18,050 nt of DNA from Pseudomonadota bacterium (GCA_021840785.1 JAKBXD010000021.1:1-18050), one strand, 5' to 3'. Positions 7,732 through 15,757 are shown, numbered from the stretch's first letter. Program-made: numbers and translations. Notes: a model not told the origin generated them from the letters alone.

Positions 7732-8154
7732 TCACTCAGGCATCCTCAGCAGGACAGCGTGCGGGCGCTGTTCGAGAATATCGGCGATCCCCTGGACGCC
7801 GCCTTCCAGAGCACCTTGGCGCGCCGCCGCCAGACCGTCACTGCGCCGCGATAAGGCACGCAGGAGCATCGCCAGATTAAGACCACTCACCGCCGCTACA
7901 CGACCTTCCGGAAGAGTGGCCGGAATGAGATTGGCGGGGGTGGCGCCGTAGAGATCATTCAGAATCAACATAGCATCACCATCATTTATTTTCTCTAACA
8001 AACCCCACAAACGCCGCCGCCCCTCCTCGGGCGGTTGATCAGGCAGGATTTCCAGAATCTCCAACGCCGGCGGCATGGTCCCGAAAATATGCTGGAGCGC
8101 TGCCGCGAAGGCTTCACCCAGTCCCGCGTGTGTCAGGAGCACGATGGTAATCAT
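7732..8154 (-). CDS. PTS EIIA component, mannose family
   Basis: This is a cytoplasmic phosphotransfer domain of 140 residues that would take phosphate from HPr. The start MITIVLLTHAGLGEAF places the phosphohistidine at H9, as in the EIIA domain of ManX. Further family features are GDAMLILNDLYGATPANL (about 58-75) and GLNLAMLLRAL (about 90-100). It stands alone: there is no linked EIIB domain, and no EIIC or EIID membrane gene in the window, so it is probably a regulatory output rather than part of a sugar transporter. The ATG overlaps the rapZ stop codon (ATGA). Orphan EIIA-Man genes beside hprK, ptsH and ptsI are known from several proteobacteria. Its target is unknown. Confidence 0.92.
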   Translation of the reverse strand: MITIVLLTHAGLGEAFAAALQHIFGTMPPALEILEILPDQPPEEGRRRLWGLLEKINDGDAMLILNDLYGATPANLIPATLPEGRVAAVSGLNLAMLLRALSRRSDGLAAARQGALEGGVQGIADILEQRPHAVLLRMPE

Positions 8155-9053
8155 TGCAGCGTCTCGGTAATGCCCAGCTCCCGATGCTGGATCAGAATCC
8201 GCTGCCCTTCTCCGGCAAGCATTTGCGCCAAGGCCTCCACCATATATACGCTGCGATGTTGCCCGCCGGTACAGCCCAGAGAAACCGTCACATAGTTACG
8301 GTGCTCTTGTGCAAAAGGCGCCAGCCATGCCTGCAGGAAGCTGCGCAAAGAATGGAAGGCGCGGACCACCTCTGGGGCCTTCTCCAGGAAATCGCGCACC
8401 GGTATGTCACGACCCGTCAGGGCACGGAGTTCGGGATGATAATGGGGGTTGGGCAGGGCACGCAGATCGAAAACGAAGTCGGAGTCCAAAGGGAGTCCTT
8501 TTTTAAAAGCAAAGGACTGCAACAACAAGACCAGGCCACTGTAATGATGCGACGCCAGACTCCATGCCTGCACCCGTAGACGCAACTGGTGGGTATTGAT
8601 TTGCGAAGTGTCGAGGCGCTTGTCAGCCACATCGGCAAGCGGTTGGACCATCTCGCGTTCACGCCGCAACACCGTGAGCAGCGGTTCGCCCAATGCTTCT
8701 GCGAGATCATCGGTGAGGGGATGACGGCGGCGAGTTTCGCTGAAACGACGCAGCAAGGTACCCTCATCCGCTTCCAGAAAAAGGATGCGCGGACGCAAAG
8801 AGTAACGCTCGCGCAAATCGGTCAGCGCCTGTGGCAGAGCGGCGAGAAATTCGCGGTTGCGCACGTCGATACTCACGGCGGCGAGCATGAAGCCGGCATC
8901 CCGCCGCGCCAACTGCGCCCCGAACTCCACCAACAAGGTGGCAGGCAGATTATCGACGCAGTAATAACCCTGGTCTTCCAGGGCCTGCAGGACCGTAGAT
9001 TTTCCTGAGCCGGATAGACCACTGACGATAATAAAGTCCTGCTCCGCCATCAT
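8151..9053 (-). CDS. rapZ: RNase adapter / nucleotide-binding protein RapZ (YvcJ family)
   Basis: In E. coli, RapZ senses glucosamine-6-phosphate and delivers the small RNA GlmZ to RNase E, which sets GlcN6P synthase levels; in other bacteria the role is less clear. This protein has 300 residues. The N-terminal P-loop is GLSGSGKST (12-20), followed by YCVDNLPATLL and RRRHPL. The C-terminal domain carries DLRALPNPHY and the conserved GCTGGQHRSVYMVE (CTGG at 261-264), the region that binds the sugar phosphate in the E. coli protein. The protein ends RELGITETLQ and lacks the basic lysine/arginine tail of E. coli RapZ that takes part in RNA binding. The ATG at 9053 overlaps the hprK stop (ATGATG, with GGGGAAG just before); M2 is an alternative. 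The stop overlaps the EIIA start. Confidence 0.95.
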   Translation of the reverse strand: MMAEQDFIIVSGLSGSGKSTVLQALEDQGYYCVDNLPATLLVEFGAQLARRDAGFMLAAVSIDVRNREFLAALPQALTDLRERYSLRPRILFLEADEGTLLRRFSETRRRHPLTDDLAEALGEPLLTVLRREREMVQPLADVADKRLDTSQINTHQLRLRVQAWSLASHHYSGLVLLLQSFAFKKGLPLDSDFVFDLRALPNPHYHPELRALTGRDIPVRDFLEKAPEVVRAFHSLRSFLQAWLAPFAQEHRNYVTVSLGCTGGQHRSVYMVEALAQMLAGEGQRILIQHRELGITETLQ

Positions 9054-9982
9054 TCTTCCCCGACACTCAACCGTACCTGCGCCTCAAAATCCGCGAGCAT
9101 ATCGCCACCGGACTCCTTTACATACTGACTGCGTGCCGCCGCCTCGACCAGTACCGCCAAGTTGCGCGCCGCAGACGCGGGCAAGCACAACCTGGGCAAT
9201 GAGATTCCGAGAATATCCAGATGATCCACCTTGCCCTGTAAACGATCGATATCCGCGATTTCCATATCGCGCATATCCTGGATTTCGACGACCAGTCGGA
9301 TACGTTTGGAATGTACAATGGCGGCGGCGCCGAAGAACTCCCGGATATTAACAATCCCCAGACCCCGCACTTCCAGAAAATTACGCAGCGGGGCCGGACA
9401 ATGCCCCGTCAGGATATTCGGGGCTTCACGGATACAGAGCACGCTATCGTCAGCCACCAGTCGATGACCACGACTGACCAGTTCCAAGGCCAACTCGCTC
9501 TTGCCAATCCCTACCTCGCCCTGCAAAAGCAATCCCACCCCCAGCACATCGACCAGTACACCATGCACCTGCTGGCGGGGCGCCAGTTCCTGGTCCAGGT
9601 GGCGCTGCATCCGCGCCAGAACCACCTGCGCGCCAATCGGCGTCGTCATCACGGCAATCTGCCTAGCTTTCAACGCTTCATAGAGGTGATCATCCAGTGC
9701 CTGGCCTTCACAAATAACGAGCAGACGCAGCTTATGGGGCAAAAACTGTTCCATTGCCTCTGGATGGGCACCCAGGTAAGCGAGCTCACAAGTCCCGGCA
9801 ATCTGTACCACATGCGGCCGGATAAAATTAAAAAATCCGACCAGTGCCGCCCCACCCACATCATCCTCCGCCCAAGGATCACCGCGGAGGTAATGGTCTT
9901 CTCCAGGCTGATGCAGACATTGCCAGCGCAATTCGCTGTGCAGCTCCGCCCAGAGTCGACGCAGGCTAATTTGTCGTTCCAT
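9050..9982 (-). CDS. hprK: HPr kinase/phosphorylase
   Basis: This bifunctional enzyme phosphorylates HPr on its regulatory serine and also removes that phosphate. From the ATG at 9982 it has 310 residues. The N-terminal domain (about 1-130) is followed by H140-G141, a P-loop GEVGIGKSE (155-163), the acidic pair D178-D179 (VADDS) and the family signature LEVRGLGIVNI (203-213). The third P-loop residue, usually serine in this family, is valine here. An alternative GTG start at 10006 would add eight residues; the ATG fits better because AAGG and GGAG lie just before it and MERQISLRRLW resembles the usual family start. The target serine is conserved in the HPr encoded downstream, so the pair should be functional. 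It overlaps rapZ by 4 bases. Confidence 0.95.
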   Translation of the reverse strand: MERQISLRRLWAELHSELRWQCLHQPGEDHYLRGDPWAEDDVGGAALVGFFNFIRPHVVQIAGTCELAYLGAHPEAMEQFLPHKLRLLVICEGQALDDHLYEALKARQIAVMTTPIGAQVVLARMQRHLDQELAPRQQVHGVLVDVLGVGLLLQGEVGIGKSELALELVSRGHRLVADDSVLCIREAPNILTGHCPAPLRNFLEVRGLGIVNIREFFGAAAIVHSKRIRLVVEIQDMRDMEIADIDRLQGKVDHLDILGISLPRLCLPASAARNLAVLVEAAARSQYVKESGGDMLADFEAQVRLSVGEE

Positions 9983-10036
9983 AACTCCGCCTTGCCCGAC
10001 ACTCACGGCTGTACCCAGCCTGCTTTGTGGTACAAC

Positions 10037-10483
10037 TTACGTCGGCCCCGCCAACAAACGAAAAAACTCCTGGGGATCAGGAGTTTTCATCAAGGCCTCG
10101 CGCACTTCGTCCACGGCGAGTTTCGCGGCCAATGCGGAGAGCGTCTCCAGATGCGCGGTCGCGGCCGCTTTAGGCACCACTACCGCCAGAAAGATGGATA
10201 CATCGAGCCCGTCCGGCGCCGCAAATGGAATACCCTGCGCGGTGCGCAATGCGGCAATGGCTATCTGATTCACACCCTCCACCCGGGCATGGGGCAACGC
10301 CACCCCATGCCCGATGCCCGTAGATCCTTGCATTTCGCGCTGTTGCAAGGCAACAGCAATCCCCTTAGCAGACAGGCCCGTAGATCCTGCCAGGATTTCC
10401 GCCAAGGTCCGCAGCACATCACCAGCATCAGCCACAGGCGGATTTATACGAATATTAGCCGGGGAAAGAGGCAGAGTTACCAT
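10037..10483 (-). CDS. ptsN: Nitrogen-regulatory PTS protein EIIA-Ntr
   Basis: This is a cytoplasmic phosphoprotein of 148 residues that acts as a regulatory output of the phosphotransfer chain; in other proteobacteria it affects potassium transport, the stringent response and sigma-54-linked traits. The active site is GIGHGVALPHARVEGV (about 56-71), with H65 as the phosphohistidine. Later family blocks include AAPDGLDVSIFLAVVVP and HLETLSALAAKLA. It begins 6 bases after hpf and keeps the conserved rpoN-hpf-ptsN order. The ATG at 10483 lacks a clear ribosome-binding site and may rely on coupling to hpf. It ends FRLLAGPT, 54 bases before the chosen hprK start. Confidence 0.96.
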   Translation of the reverse strand: MVTLPLSPANIRINPPVADAGDVLRTLAEILAGSTGLSAKGIAVALQQREMQGSTGIGHGVALPHARVEGVNQIAIAALRTAQGIPFAAPDGLDVSIFLAVVVPKAAATAHLETLSALAAKLAVDEVREALMKTPDPQEFFRLLAGPT

Positions 10484-10489
10484 GGTTAT

Positions 10490-10831
10490 TCAGTCGACAT
10501 CCACAATGGCCGCCAAACCAGCGGGGTGGTCATTACGACGATCCTGCAGTTTTTCCTTGTAACTGTGCACCTGCGCCTCCAGTTTGTCGGCTACCAGGTC
10601 TACAGCTGCGTACATATCGGCATCATGCACCTCGGCATAGAAGACGTGTCCAGGGACATTGACAGTAATATCTGCAACATTACTCAGCTTTTCGTGGGGA
10701 AGGTGCTTCAGCACCACCTGAGCATTAATAACATGGTCGAAGTACCGATCGAGGCGTCCAATCTTTCCGTCGACATAGTTTTTAATGGCATCCGTCAAAT
10801 CCAGATGTTGCCCGGTAATAGTAATTTGCAT
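10490..10831 (-). CDS. hpf: Ribosome hibernation-promoting factor, short form
   Basis: The protein binds the 30S subunit and helps inactivate ribosomes when growth stops. It has 113 residues, which places it in the short class; no long-form dimerisation domain follows. It begins MQITITGQHLDLTDAIKNYV and has the family core KIGRLDRYFDHVINAQVVL, then ADITVNVPGHVFYAEVHDADMYAAVDLVADKLEAQVHSYKEK split over about residues 54-95. The ATG at 10831 has AGGAGAG at good spacing. A 111-base gap separates it from rpoN, and its leader includes a small hairpin CCCCG-TAG-CGGGG (10884-10872) with no T-tract. The place between rpoN and ptsN is conserved in proteobacteria. Confidence 0.96.
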   Translation of the reverse strand: MQITITGQHLDLTDAIKNYVDGKIGRLDRYFDHVINAQVVLKHLPHEKLSNVADITVNVPGHVFYAEVHDADMYAAVDLVADKLEAQVHSYKEKLQDRRNDHPAGLAAIVDVD

Positions 10832-10916
10832 GGCGCTCTCCTACCAAGTGAGGTGACCGTTTTGAATCCTGCCCCGCTACGGGGTCCCCTTTCAGTGTAG
10901 CGCCAACGGCGTCGGC

Positions 10917-10956
10917 AAAAAACCCTGGCGGCGATATCACCCTCACAAACGCCGCC
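10917..10956 (-). terminator. Possible terminator or attenuator around the rpoN stop codon
   Basis: On the minus strand GGCGGCG (10956-10950) can pair perfectly with CGCCGCC (10933-10927). The 16-base loop contains the rpoN stop codon TGA (10945-10943). AGGG and then six T follow. The long loop and the 4 bases between stem and T-tract make it weaker than a standard terminator, and hpf and ptsN downstream are usually read from rpoN, so partial read-through is likely. Confidence 0.4.
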
Positions 10957-12370
10957 GCTGGCTCGCGGTAGGAATATTAGCCGCCTCGCGGTACTTGGCC
11001 ACGGTCCTCCGCGCAATCTGAATACCCTGATCGGCCAGCACCTTGGCGATTTCCGCGTCACTCAGCGGATGCCGTGCGCTTTCAGCCTGCGTCATCTTGA
11101 TCAGTAACGCCCGAATAGCGGTGGCCGACGCGGAACCGCCACTGTCAGTACTCACATGACTGGAGAAAAAGTATTTAAACTCATAAAGACCACGGGGTGT
11201 AATCATATATTTCTGATTGGTGACCCGCGATACCGTCGATTCGTGCATTTCCACTGTCTCGGCAATATGCCGCAGGACCATGGGCCGCATGGATTCCGGC
11301 CCGTTGGTAAAAAAGTCCTTCTGCCTTTCGACAATAGCCCGCGCCACTTTCAATATGGTTTCCTGGCGGCTTTGCAGGCTTTTGATGAACCAGCGCGCCT
11401 CGTTGAGCTGATCCTGAATGTATTTATGCGCCGCATCTTTCCCACCCGTCATGCCCGCATAGCGACCATTGATACGTAATTTAGGCATCGCCTCGGGATT
11501 CAGATCGACGCGCAGACGCTTGCCCACCCAGCGCACGATCACATCGGGGATGACGTACTCGGTACTCTCAACACCCACCTCTTCACCCGGTTTAGGATTC
11601 AGTGTGGAAATCAGCGCCATCGCCCCACGCAACGTCTCCTCATCCACCCCCAGCGCGGCACACAAACGTGGATAATCGTGGCGCCCGAGGGCCTGCAAGT
11701 GATCCTTCACAATGCGTTGCGCCAATAATATAGACGCATCCTCCCCGACCATCTGCTTCAGTTGCAGCAGGAGGCACTCACTGAGATCACGGGCCCCCAC
11801 GCCCGGCGGGTCGAAGTCCTGCACGCGCAGCAATACCGCCAACAGTGCATCGTCCTCCACATTCATATTGACAGCGAGATCTTCCAGGCTTTCCGCCAGA
11901 TAACCGCGCTCATCAATCGCGTCGATGATCAACTCCGCCATATTGCGCTCGTCGGCACTGAAGTGCGTCATATCAGCCTGCCAGCGGAGATAGTCCTGCA
12001 AACTCTGACTGTGACTGCTGCGCGATTCAAAATCCGGCATATCTTCGTCAGAACCACCGCCAGAACCTGATGTTCCCATGTCGAAAACGTCGTCCCACTG
12101 GCTGTCTAAAGGCAATTCATCCGGCAGCGTATCCTCCGTGGTCAGATCCAGCTGCCGGTCTTCGGAAGATATCTCAACCGTCTCCGGGAGCGGCCCGCTG
12201 CCACCTTCTTCATCCCCAGCATCCTCATCAAGCAGCGGGTTGCTCTCCAGCATGTTTTGGACTTCCTGCTGCAGATCAACCGTAGACAGTTGCAGCAGGC
12301 GGATCGCCTGTTGCAACTGCGGGGTCATGGCCAGATGTTGGCCGAGCTTGAGTTCTAAACCTTGTTTCAT
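10943..12370 (-). CDS. rpoN: RNA polymerase sigma-54 factor
   Basis: Sigma-54 directs RNA polymerase to -24/-12 promoters that need an activator such as the GlrR-like protein in this window. It has 475 residues from the ATG at 12370. Region I (about 1-48, MKQGLELKLGQHLAMTPQLQ) is rich in glutamine and leucine and contacts activators. An acidic, low-complexity region II follows (about 49-115). The core-binding and DNA-binding domains come next, with a helix-turn-helix near MHESTVSRVTNQKYM. The RpoN box ARRTVAKYRE is at 453-462, and the protein ends SQRRRL. A TTG nine bases upstream is an alternative start, but the ATG has TGGA at proper spacing. It follows lptB by 12 bases, the usual proteobacterial arrangement. 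Confidence 0.98.
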   Translation of the reverse strand: MKQGLELKLGQHLAMTPQLQQAIRLLQLSTVDLQQEVQNMLESNPLLDEDAGDEEGGSGPLPETVEISSEDRQLDLTTEDTLPDELPLDSQWDDVFDMGTSGSGGGSDEDMPDFESRSSHSQSLQDYLRWQADMTHFSADERNMAELIIDAIDERGYLAESLEDLAVNMNVEDDALLAVLLRVQDFDPPGVGARDLSECLLLQLKQMVGEDASILLAQRIVKDHLQALGRHDYPRLCAALGVDEETLRGAMALISTLNPKPGEEVGVESTEYVIPDVIVRWVGKRLRVDLNPEAMPKLRINGRYAGMTGGKDAAHKYIQDQLNEARWFIKSLQSRQETILKVARAIVERQKDFFTNGPESMRPMVLRHIAETVEMHESTVSRVTNQKYMITPRGLYEFKYFFSSHVSTDSGGSASATAIRALLIKMTQAESARHPLSDAEIAKVLADQGIQIARRTVAKYREAANIPTASQRRRL

Positions 12371-12382
12371 AATTTCCAAAAA

Positions 12383-13108
12383 TCAGATTTGAAACTGATC
12401 CCCCAGGTAAACCTGCCGTACCATAGGATCATCCACGATTTCCTGCGGACTACCCGCTGTCAGCACTTTGCCATCATGCAGTATATAGGCGCGTTCGCAA
12501 ATGCCTAAGGTCTCGCGCACGTTATGGTCGGTAATCAGAATCCCGATGCCGCGCTCCCGCAAATCCTGGATAAGCCGTTGGATTTCGAGAACAGAAATAG
12601 GATCAATACCGGCGAAGGGTTCATCCAGCAAAATAAAACGCGGACTCATGGCCAGCGCCCGCGCAATTTCCACCCGCCGCCGTTCGCCACCCGAAAGGCT
12701 ATGTCCTTTGGTGTCACGCAATTGATGAAGGTGCAATTCACTCAGCAGTTGCTCCAAGCGCTCCTGCCGCTCCATCTTACTCAACGGCAGGGTTTCCAGC
12801 ACGGCAAGGACATTGTCAGCGGCACTCATCTGGCGAAAAACCGAAGGCTCCTGGGGAAGGTAGCCCAGCCCCATGCGGGCCCGCTCATGCATGGGCAGTG
12901 CAGTGATGTCCCGCTGCTGCAAAAAAATATGACCCCGCTCAGGACGCACCAATCCGACCATCATGTAAAAGGTGGTGGTTTTCCCCGCCCCGTTAGGACC
13001 GAGCAATCCCACCACCTCACCGGCCGCCACCTGCACCGAAACATCACGCACCACGGCTCGCCGCCGATATGACTTGAAAAGGGATTGCGCCTGCAACAGT
13101 TCGCTCAT
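12383..13108 (-). CDS. lptB: LPS export ABC transporter ATP-binding protein LptB
   Basis: LptB is the cytoplasmic ATPase that, with LptF, LptG and LptC, pulls lipopolysaccharide out of the inner membrane. It has 241 residues. Walker A is GPNGAGKTT (37-45), the Q-loop glutamine is Q86 (YLPQEPSVF), the signature is LSGGE (138-142), Walker B is ILLDEP with E163 as the catalytic residue, and the switch histidine is H195 ([11 protein letters not shown]). It ends with the LptB-typical YLGDQF. The ATG overlaps the lptA stop codon (ATGA), and rpoN follows. lptF and lptG are not in the window. Confidence 0.98.
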   Translation of the reverse strand: MSELLQAQSLFKSYRRRAVVRDVSVQVAAGEVVGLLGPNGAGKTTTFYMMVGLVRPERGHIFLQQRDITALPMHERARMGLGYLPQEPSVFRQMSAADNVLAVLETLPLSKMERQERLEQLLSELHLHQLRDTKGHSLSGGERRRVEIARALAMSPRFILLDEPFAGIDPISVLEIQRLIQDLRERGIGILITDHNVRETLGICERAYILHDGKVLTAGSPQEIVDDPMVRQVYLGDQFQI

Positions 13109-13635
13109 GGCTTCCCACCGCTCGTGGAGCGGCCCGCTGCGGCGGGATAGAAGACCGACCGCACCCGTTGACCGGGATTTCCGGTGACAGCCGTTTGCTG
13201 GTTACGCAGGAAATAGGTGACCTGCTGGCCATTGATCTCATTCTTTCCCTGCCAGAGATGGGCATTACCAATGAGCACAATTTCGCCGCTGGCCGGTTTA
13301 TAGACCAGGGTGTCGCCATACCCGTGGCGCTGCGCGCTGGACATGGTGATGGTAACCGGGCTCCCCACCGCCGTGGCCTGCCGCACCTTGCCGCCGGCCG
13401 CGTCGATAGTGAGCTTGTCGGCATGGATAACCACATCACCCTGAATCATGACCACGTTCCCGGTATAAACGGCCTGTTGCTGCGGTTTATTCTTGCCGTA
13501 CAGGGTATCCGCGCTGATCTGAATGGGGCCCTTGGCCAGCCCCTGCTCCGCAACCGGGGCCGCCAGGGCGGTGATAGATACCGCAACGAGCAAAAAGGGC
13601 CAGAATCGCCGGAAAGAAAATCGCTTAAGGAACAT
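13105..13635 (-). CDS. lptA: LPS transport periplasmic protein LptA
   Basis: LptA forms the periplasmic bridge that carries lipopolysaccharide from LptC to the outer membrane. From the ATG at 13635 it has 176 residues. A basic start ([11 protein letters not shown]) and a hydrophobic core form a signal peptide with likely cleavage near ALAAP (about residue 26). The OstA-type beta-jellyroll follows, with [30 protein letters not shown] in about residues 55-75, and [20 protein letters not shown]. The C-terminus ([12 protein letters not shown]) is low-complexity. Upstream in-frame ATGs at 13662 and 13653 would give a longer, cysteine-rich N-terminus inside lptC; 13662 has a weak AAGAG site, so that start cannot be excluded. 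It overlaps lptC by 11 bases and lptB by 4. Confidence 0.93.
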   Translation of the reverse strand: MFLKRFSFRRFWPFLLVAVSITALAAPVAEQGLAKGPIQISADTLYGKNKPQQQAVYTGNVVMIQGDVVIHADKLTIDAAGGKVRQATAVGSPVTITMSSAQRHGYGDTLVYKPASGEIVLIGNAHLWQGKNEINGQQVTYFLRNQQTAVTGNPGQRVRSVFYPAAAGRSTSGGKP

Positions 13636-14194
13636 ACATGCCACGCACATCATGCAAAACATTTATCTCTTGGGTTTTTACCGAGGCCCAGAGACCTACC
13701 CCGGTCATCCAGTCTTGCCCTCGCTCCAGCCGTACCGGTTCTGGAGACGTAATAATGCCGGTTTGCGGATCATAGTGCACCTCTGTGGTAAGTACGCGGG
13801 TATTCGGTTGCAAGGTACCGATAACATTGCCTGACAAGATAATCCGATGGCCATGACGCTCTACCACGCCCTGATTAGCACGCAGATGGAGTTGCTGTCC
13901 CGGCTTGAAACGCTCGACGGCGACTTGACTGAGCATGGTCCGATCGAGACGCGGTTCGTGATAAGCCGTCCGGGCAGTAGCCAGCAAATCCAGTTTACCG
14001 GTCGCCGTATACTGACGCATGACCACGTCTTCGGCCGCCTGATCTCCCTTGTGGATTTGACCATGCCAGTCGATGTACGGCAAAGACAATGGATGCCGTG
14101 GCCACGACCACCACACGAGTGCCGCAAGCAGCAGCAGGAGCAGGGACAGGCCCAGGCCGGGGGCGCGGAAACGCGGCATCAGTTTTCGCGACAT
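13625..14194 (-). CDS. lptC: LPS export system protein LptC
   Basis: LptC is a bitopic inner-membrane protein that passes lipopolysaccharide from the LptB2FG transporter to LptA. From the ATG at 14194 it has 189 residues, the usual size. The N-terminus (MSRKLMPRFRAPG) is basic, then a membrane segment GLGLSLLLLLLAALVWW (about 13-29) leads to a periplasmic beta-jellyroll with RQYTATGKLDLLATARTAYH, TLQPNTRVLTTEVHYDP and TGITSPEPVRL-like strands near the end. Sequence identity between LptC proteins is low; the call rests on the fold pattern and on its place between kdsC and lptA. A longer start at 14248 would overlap kdsC and is unlikely. The stop lies inside the lptA start region. Confidence 0.9.
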   Translation of the reverse strand: MSRKLMPRFRAPGLGLSLLLLLLAALVWWSWPRHPLSLPYIDWHGQIHKGDQAAEDVVMRQYTATGKLDLLATARTAYHEPRLDRTMLSQVAVERFKPGQQLHLRANQGVVERHGHRIILSGNVIGTLQPNTRVLTTEVHYDPQTGIITSPEPVRLERGQDWMTGVGLWASVKTQEINVLHDVRGMYVP

Positions 14195-14219
14195 AACCTG
14201 ATTTCGGATTGATTGATGA

Positions 14220-14774
14220 TCAAGGCAGGACTCCGGCAGCTCTGGCAATGATTGCTGACCAATGCCCCTGCGCTCGCAGAATCAACTCGCAGAGCTCCCG
14301 TACCGCACCATAGCCACCCTGCTGCGCGCTCCGCCAGTGCACTCGACAACCGACCTCCGGGTGGGCATCAGCCGGGGCCGTGGCCAGACCAACGCGAGTA
14401 AGAATGGGCAGATCAAGAAGATCATCTCCCATATAAGCCACCACCGCGTCATCCAGGCCAAGGGCGATTTTGAGTTCCGTGTAGGCTAGATTCTTGTCCG
14501 AGCAGCCCTGAAAAATCCGCTTGATGCCCAGGTCATGAGCACGATGGGCGACCGCCGGGGAATAGCGCGCGGTAATAACGGCAACCTCTATACCCCGTTC
14601 CTGCACAAGCTTGATACCGTAGCCATCACGCACGTGAAAGGCTTTACTCTCCCTGCCGTCATCGTCAAAAAACAAGCGGCCATCGGTCAATACGCCGTCC
14701 ACGTCCAGGATCAACAAGCGAATCTGGGCGGCACGCTTCATTAAATCCGTGTCGGGCGATATCAATTCATTCAT
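14220..14774 (-). CDS. kdsC: KDO-8-phosphate phosphatase KdsC
   Basis: KdsC removes phosphate from 3-deoxy-D-manno-octulosonate 8-phosphate, giving KDO for the LPS inner core. It is a minimal HAD phosphatase without a cap domain, 184 residues. The nucleophile motif is LLILDVDGVLTDG, with D24 and D26. Motif II is the threonine in VAVITAR (about 64-70). The lysine in SDKNLAY (K94) and the acidic YMGDDLLDLPIL (D117, D118) complete the site. The family's HVRDGYGIKL and the QGGYGAVRELCE loop are present. The ATG overlaps the kdsD stop codon (ATGA), so the two enzymes are coupled. It ends IARAAGVLP, 25 bases before lptC. Confidence 0.97.
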   Translation of the reverse strand: MNELISPDTDLMKRAAQIRLLILDVDGVLTDGRLFFDDDGRESKAFHVRDGYGIKLVQERGIEVAVITARYSPAVAHRAHDLGIKRIFQGCSDKNLAYTELKIALGLDDAVVAYMGDDLLDLPILTRVGLATAPADAHPEVGCRVHWRSAQQGGYGAVRELCELILRAQGHWSAIIARAAGVLP

Positions 14775-15757
14775 ACGATGCCTGCGCGCAGCAAATCATG
14801 CATATTCAACGCGCCAATCAGCCGCGCCTCACCATCGGTAACCAGAAGCGCACCGATGCGATTATTTTCCATCAGGGCAAGGGCTTCAGCAGCAAGGGCC
14901 TCAGCGATAATGGTGGCCGGTTTGGCATGAGCCAGTTCAGCCATGGGCTGTTCCCAGATATCCTGGCGCCGCGCGAAGGCACGGCGCAAATCACCATCGG
15001 TAAAAATCCCCAGTACCCGATCTTCCGCATCCACCACCGCCGTCATTCCCAACCCCTTGCTGCTGATTTCCAATACCGCTTCGCATAATGGCGTATCCGC
15101 TCGCACCTTAGGCAGGCTGGTGCCCCGGTGCATCACATCCTGCACCCGCAGCAGCAGGCGTTTGCCGAGGCTGCCGCCCGGATGGGACAGGGCAAAATCA
15201 TCTGCCGAAAAACCGCGCGCCTGCAAAAGCGCCATCGCCAGGGCGTCTCCCATGGCCAGGGCTGCTGTCGTCGATGCCGTGGGCGCCAGGTTGAGGGGAC
15301 AGGCTTCCCGTGCCACAGCGCAGTTGAGATGCACAGCAGCGCTGTGCGCCAGGGTGGACTGCGGGTTGCCGGTCATGGCGATCAAAGGCACTGCCAGGCG
15401 TTTGACCACGGGCAAGATAGCCAGAAGTTCGGCGGTCTCCCCGGAATTGGAAAGAGCAAGCAGGCAATCCTGGCGGGTAAGCATACCCAGGTCACCGTGG
15501 CTGCCTTCGGCGGGGTGCAGGAAAAGAGCAGGGCTGCCCGTGCTGGCCAGAGTCGCTGCGATTTTTTTGGCGATAATCCCGGACTTACCCATGCCAGTGA
15601 CGACAATACGGCCGCGGCAACTCAGCAGGAGCTCGCAAGCTCCCACAAAGTCCGCGTCGAGACGCGCTTCCAGCGCCGCCACCGCCGCCGCCTCCAGGCG
15701 CAACACATCCCGGCCGGTAGCCAGCAGACTCTCTGGCGTTACAGTCGAGGTAGTCAC
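14771..15757 (-). CDS. kdsD: D-arabinose 5-phosphate isomerase KdsD
   Basis: KdsD converts ribulose 5-phosphate to arabinose 5-phosphate, the first committed step to KDO. It has 328 residues. The SIS domain (about 45-185) shows VVTGMGKSGIIAKKIAATLA, HPAEGSHGDLGML, LSNSGETAELL and LAPTASTTAALAMGDALA; the conserved ALSHPGGSLGKRLLL follows. Two CBS domains fill the C-terminus (about 210-265 with VQDVMHRG and GIFTDGDLRRA, and about 275-328). The start is GTG at 15757 with no strong ribosome-binding site, 9 bases after the preceding small gene. The stop overlaps kdsC. It keeps the conserved kdsD-kdsC-lptCAB order. Confidence 0.96.
   Translation of the reverse strand: MTTSTVTPESLLATGRDVLRLEAAAVAALEARLDADFVGACELLLSCRGRIVVTGMGKSGIIAKKIAATLASTGSPALFLHPAEGSHGDLGMLTRQDCLLALSNSGETAELLAILPVVKRLAVPLIAMTGNPQSTLAHSAAVHLNCAVAREACPLNLAPTASTTAALAMGDALAMALLQARGFSADDFALSHPGGSLGKRLLLRVQDVMHRGTSLPKVRADTPLCEAVLEISSKGLGMTAVVDAEDRVLGIFTDGDLRRAFARRQDIWEQPMAELAHAKPATIIAEALAAEALALMENNRIGALLVTDGEARLIGALNMHDLLRAGIV

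Noticed and set aside
9311..10900. Plus-strand open frame of 529 residues
   Set aside because: It runs antisense across hprK, ptsN and hpf, all firmly identified. No domain or start context supports it.
10832..10942. Sigma-70 promoter TACACT before hpf
   Set aside because: TACACT matches the -10 consensus at 4 of 6 positions, but no acceptable -35 lies at 15-19 bases; the only candidate is a run of T from the hairpin.
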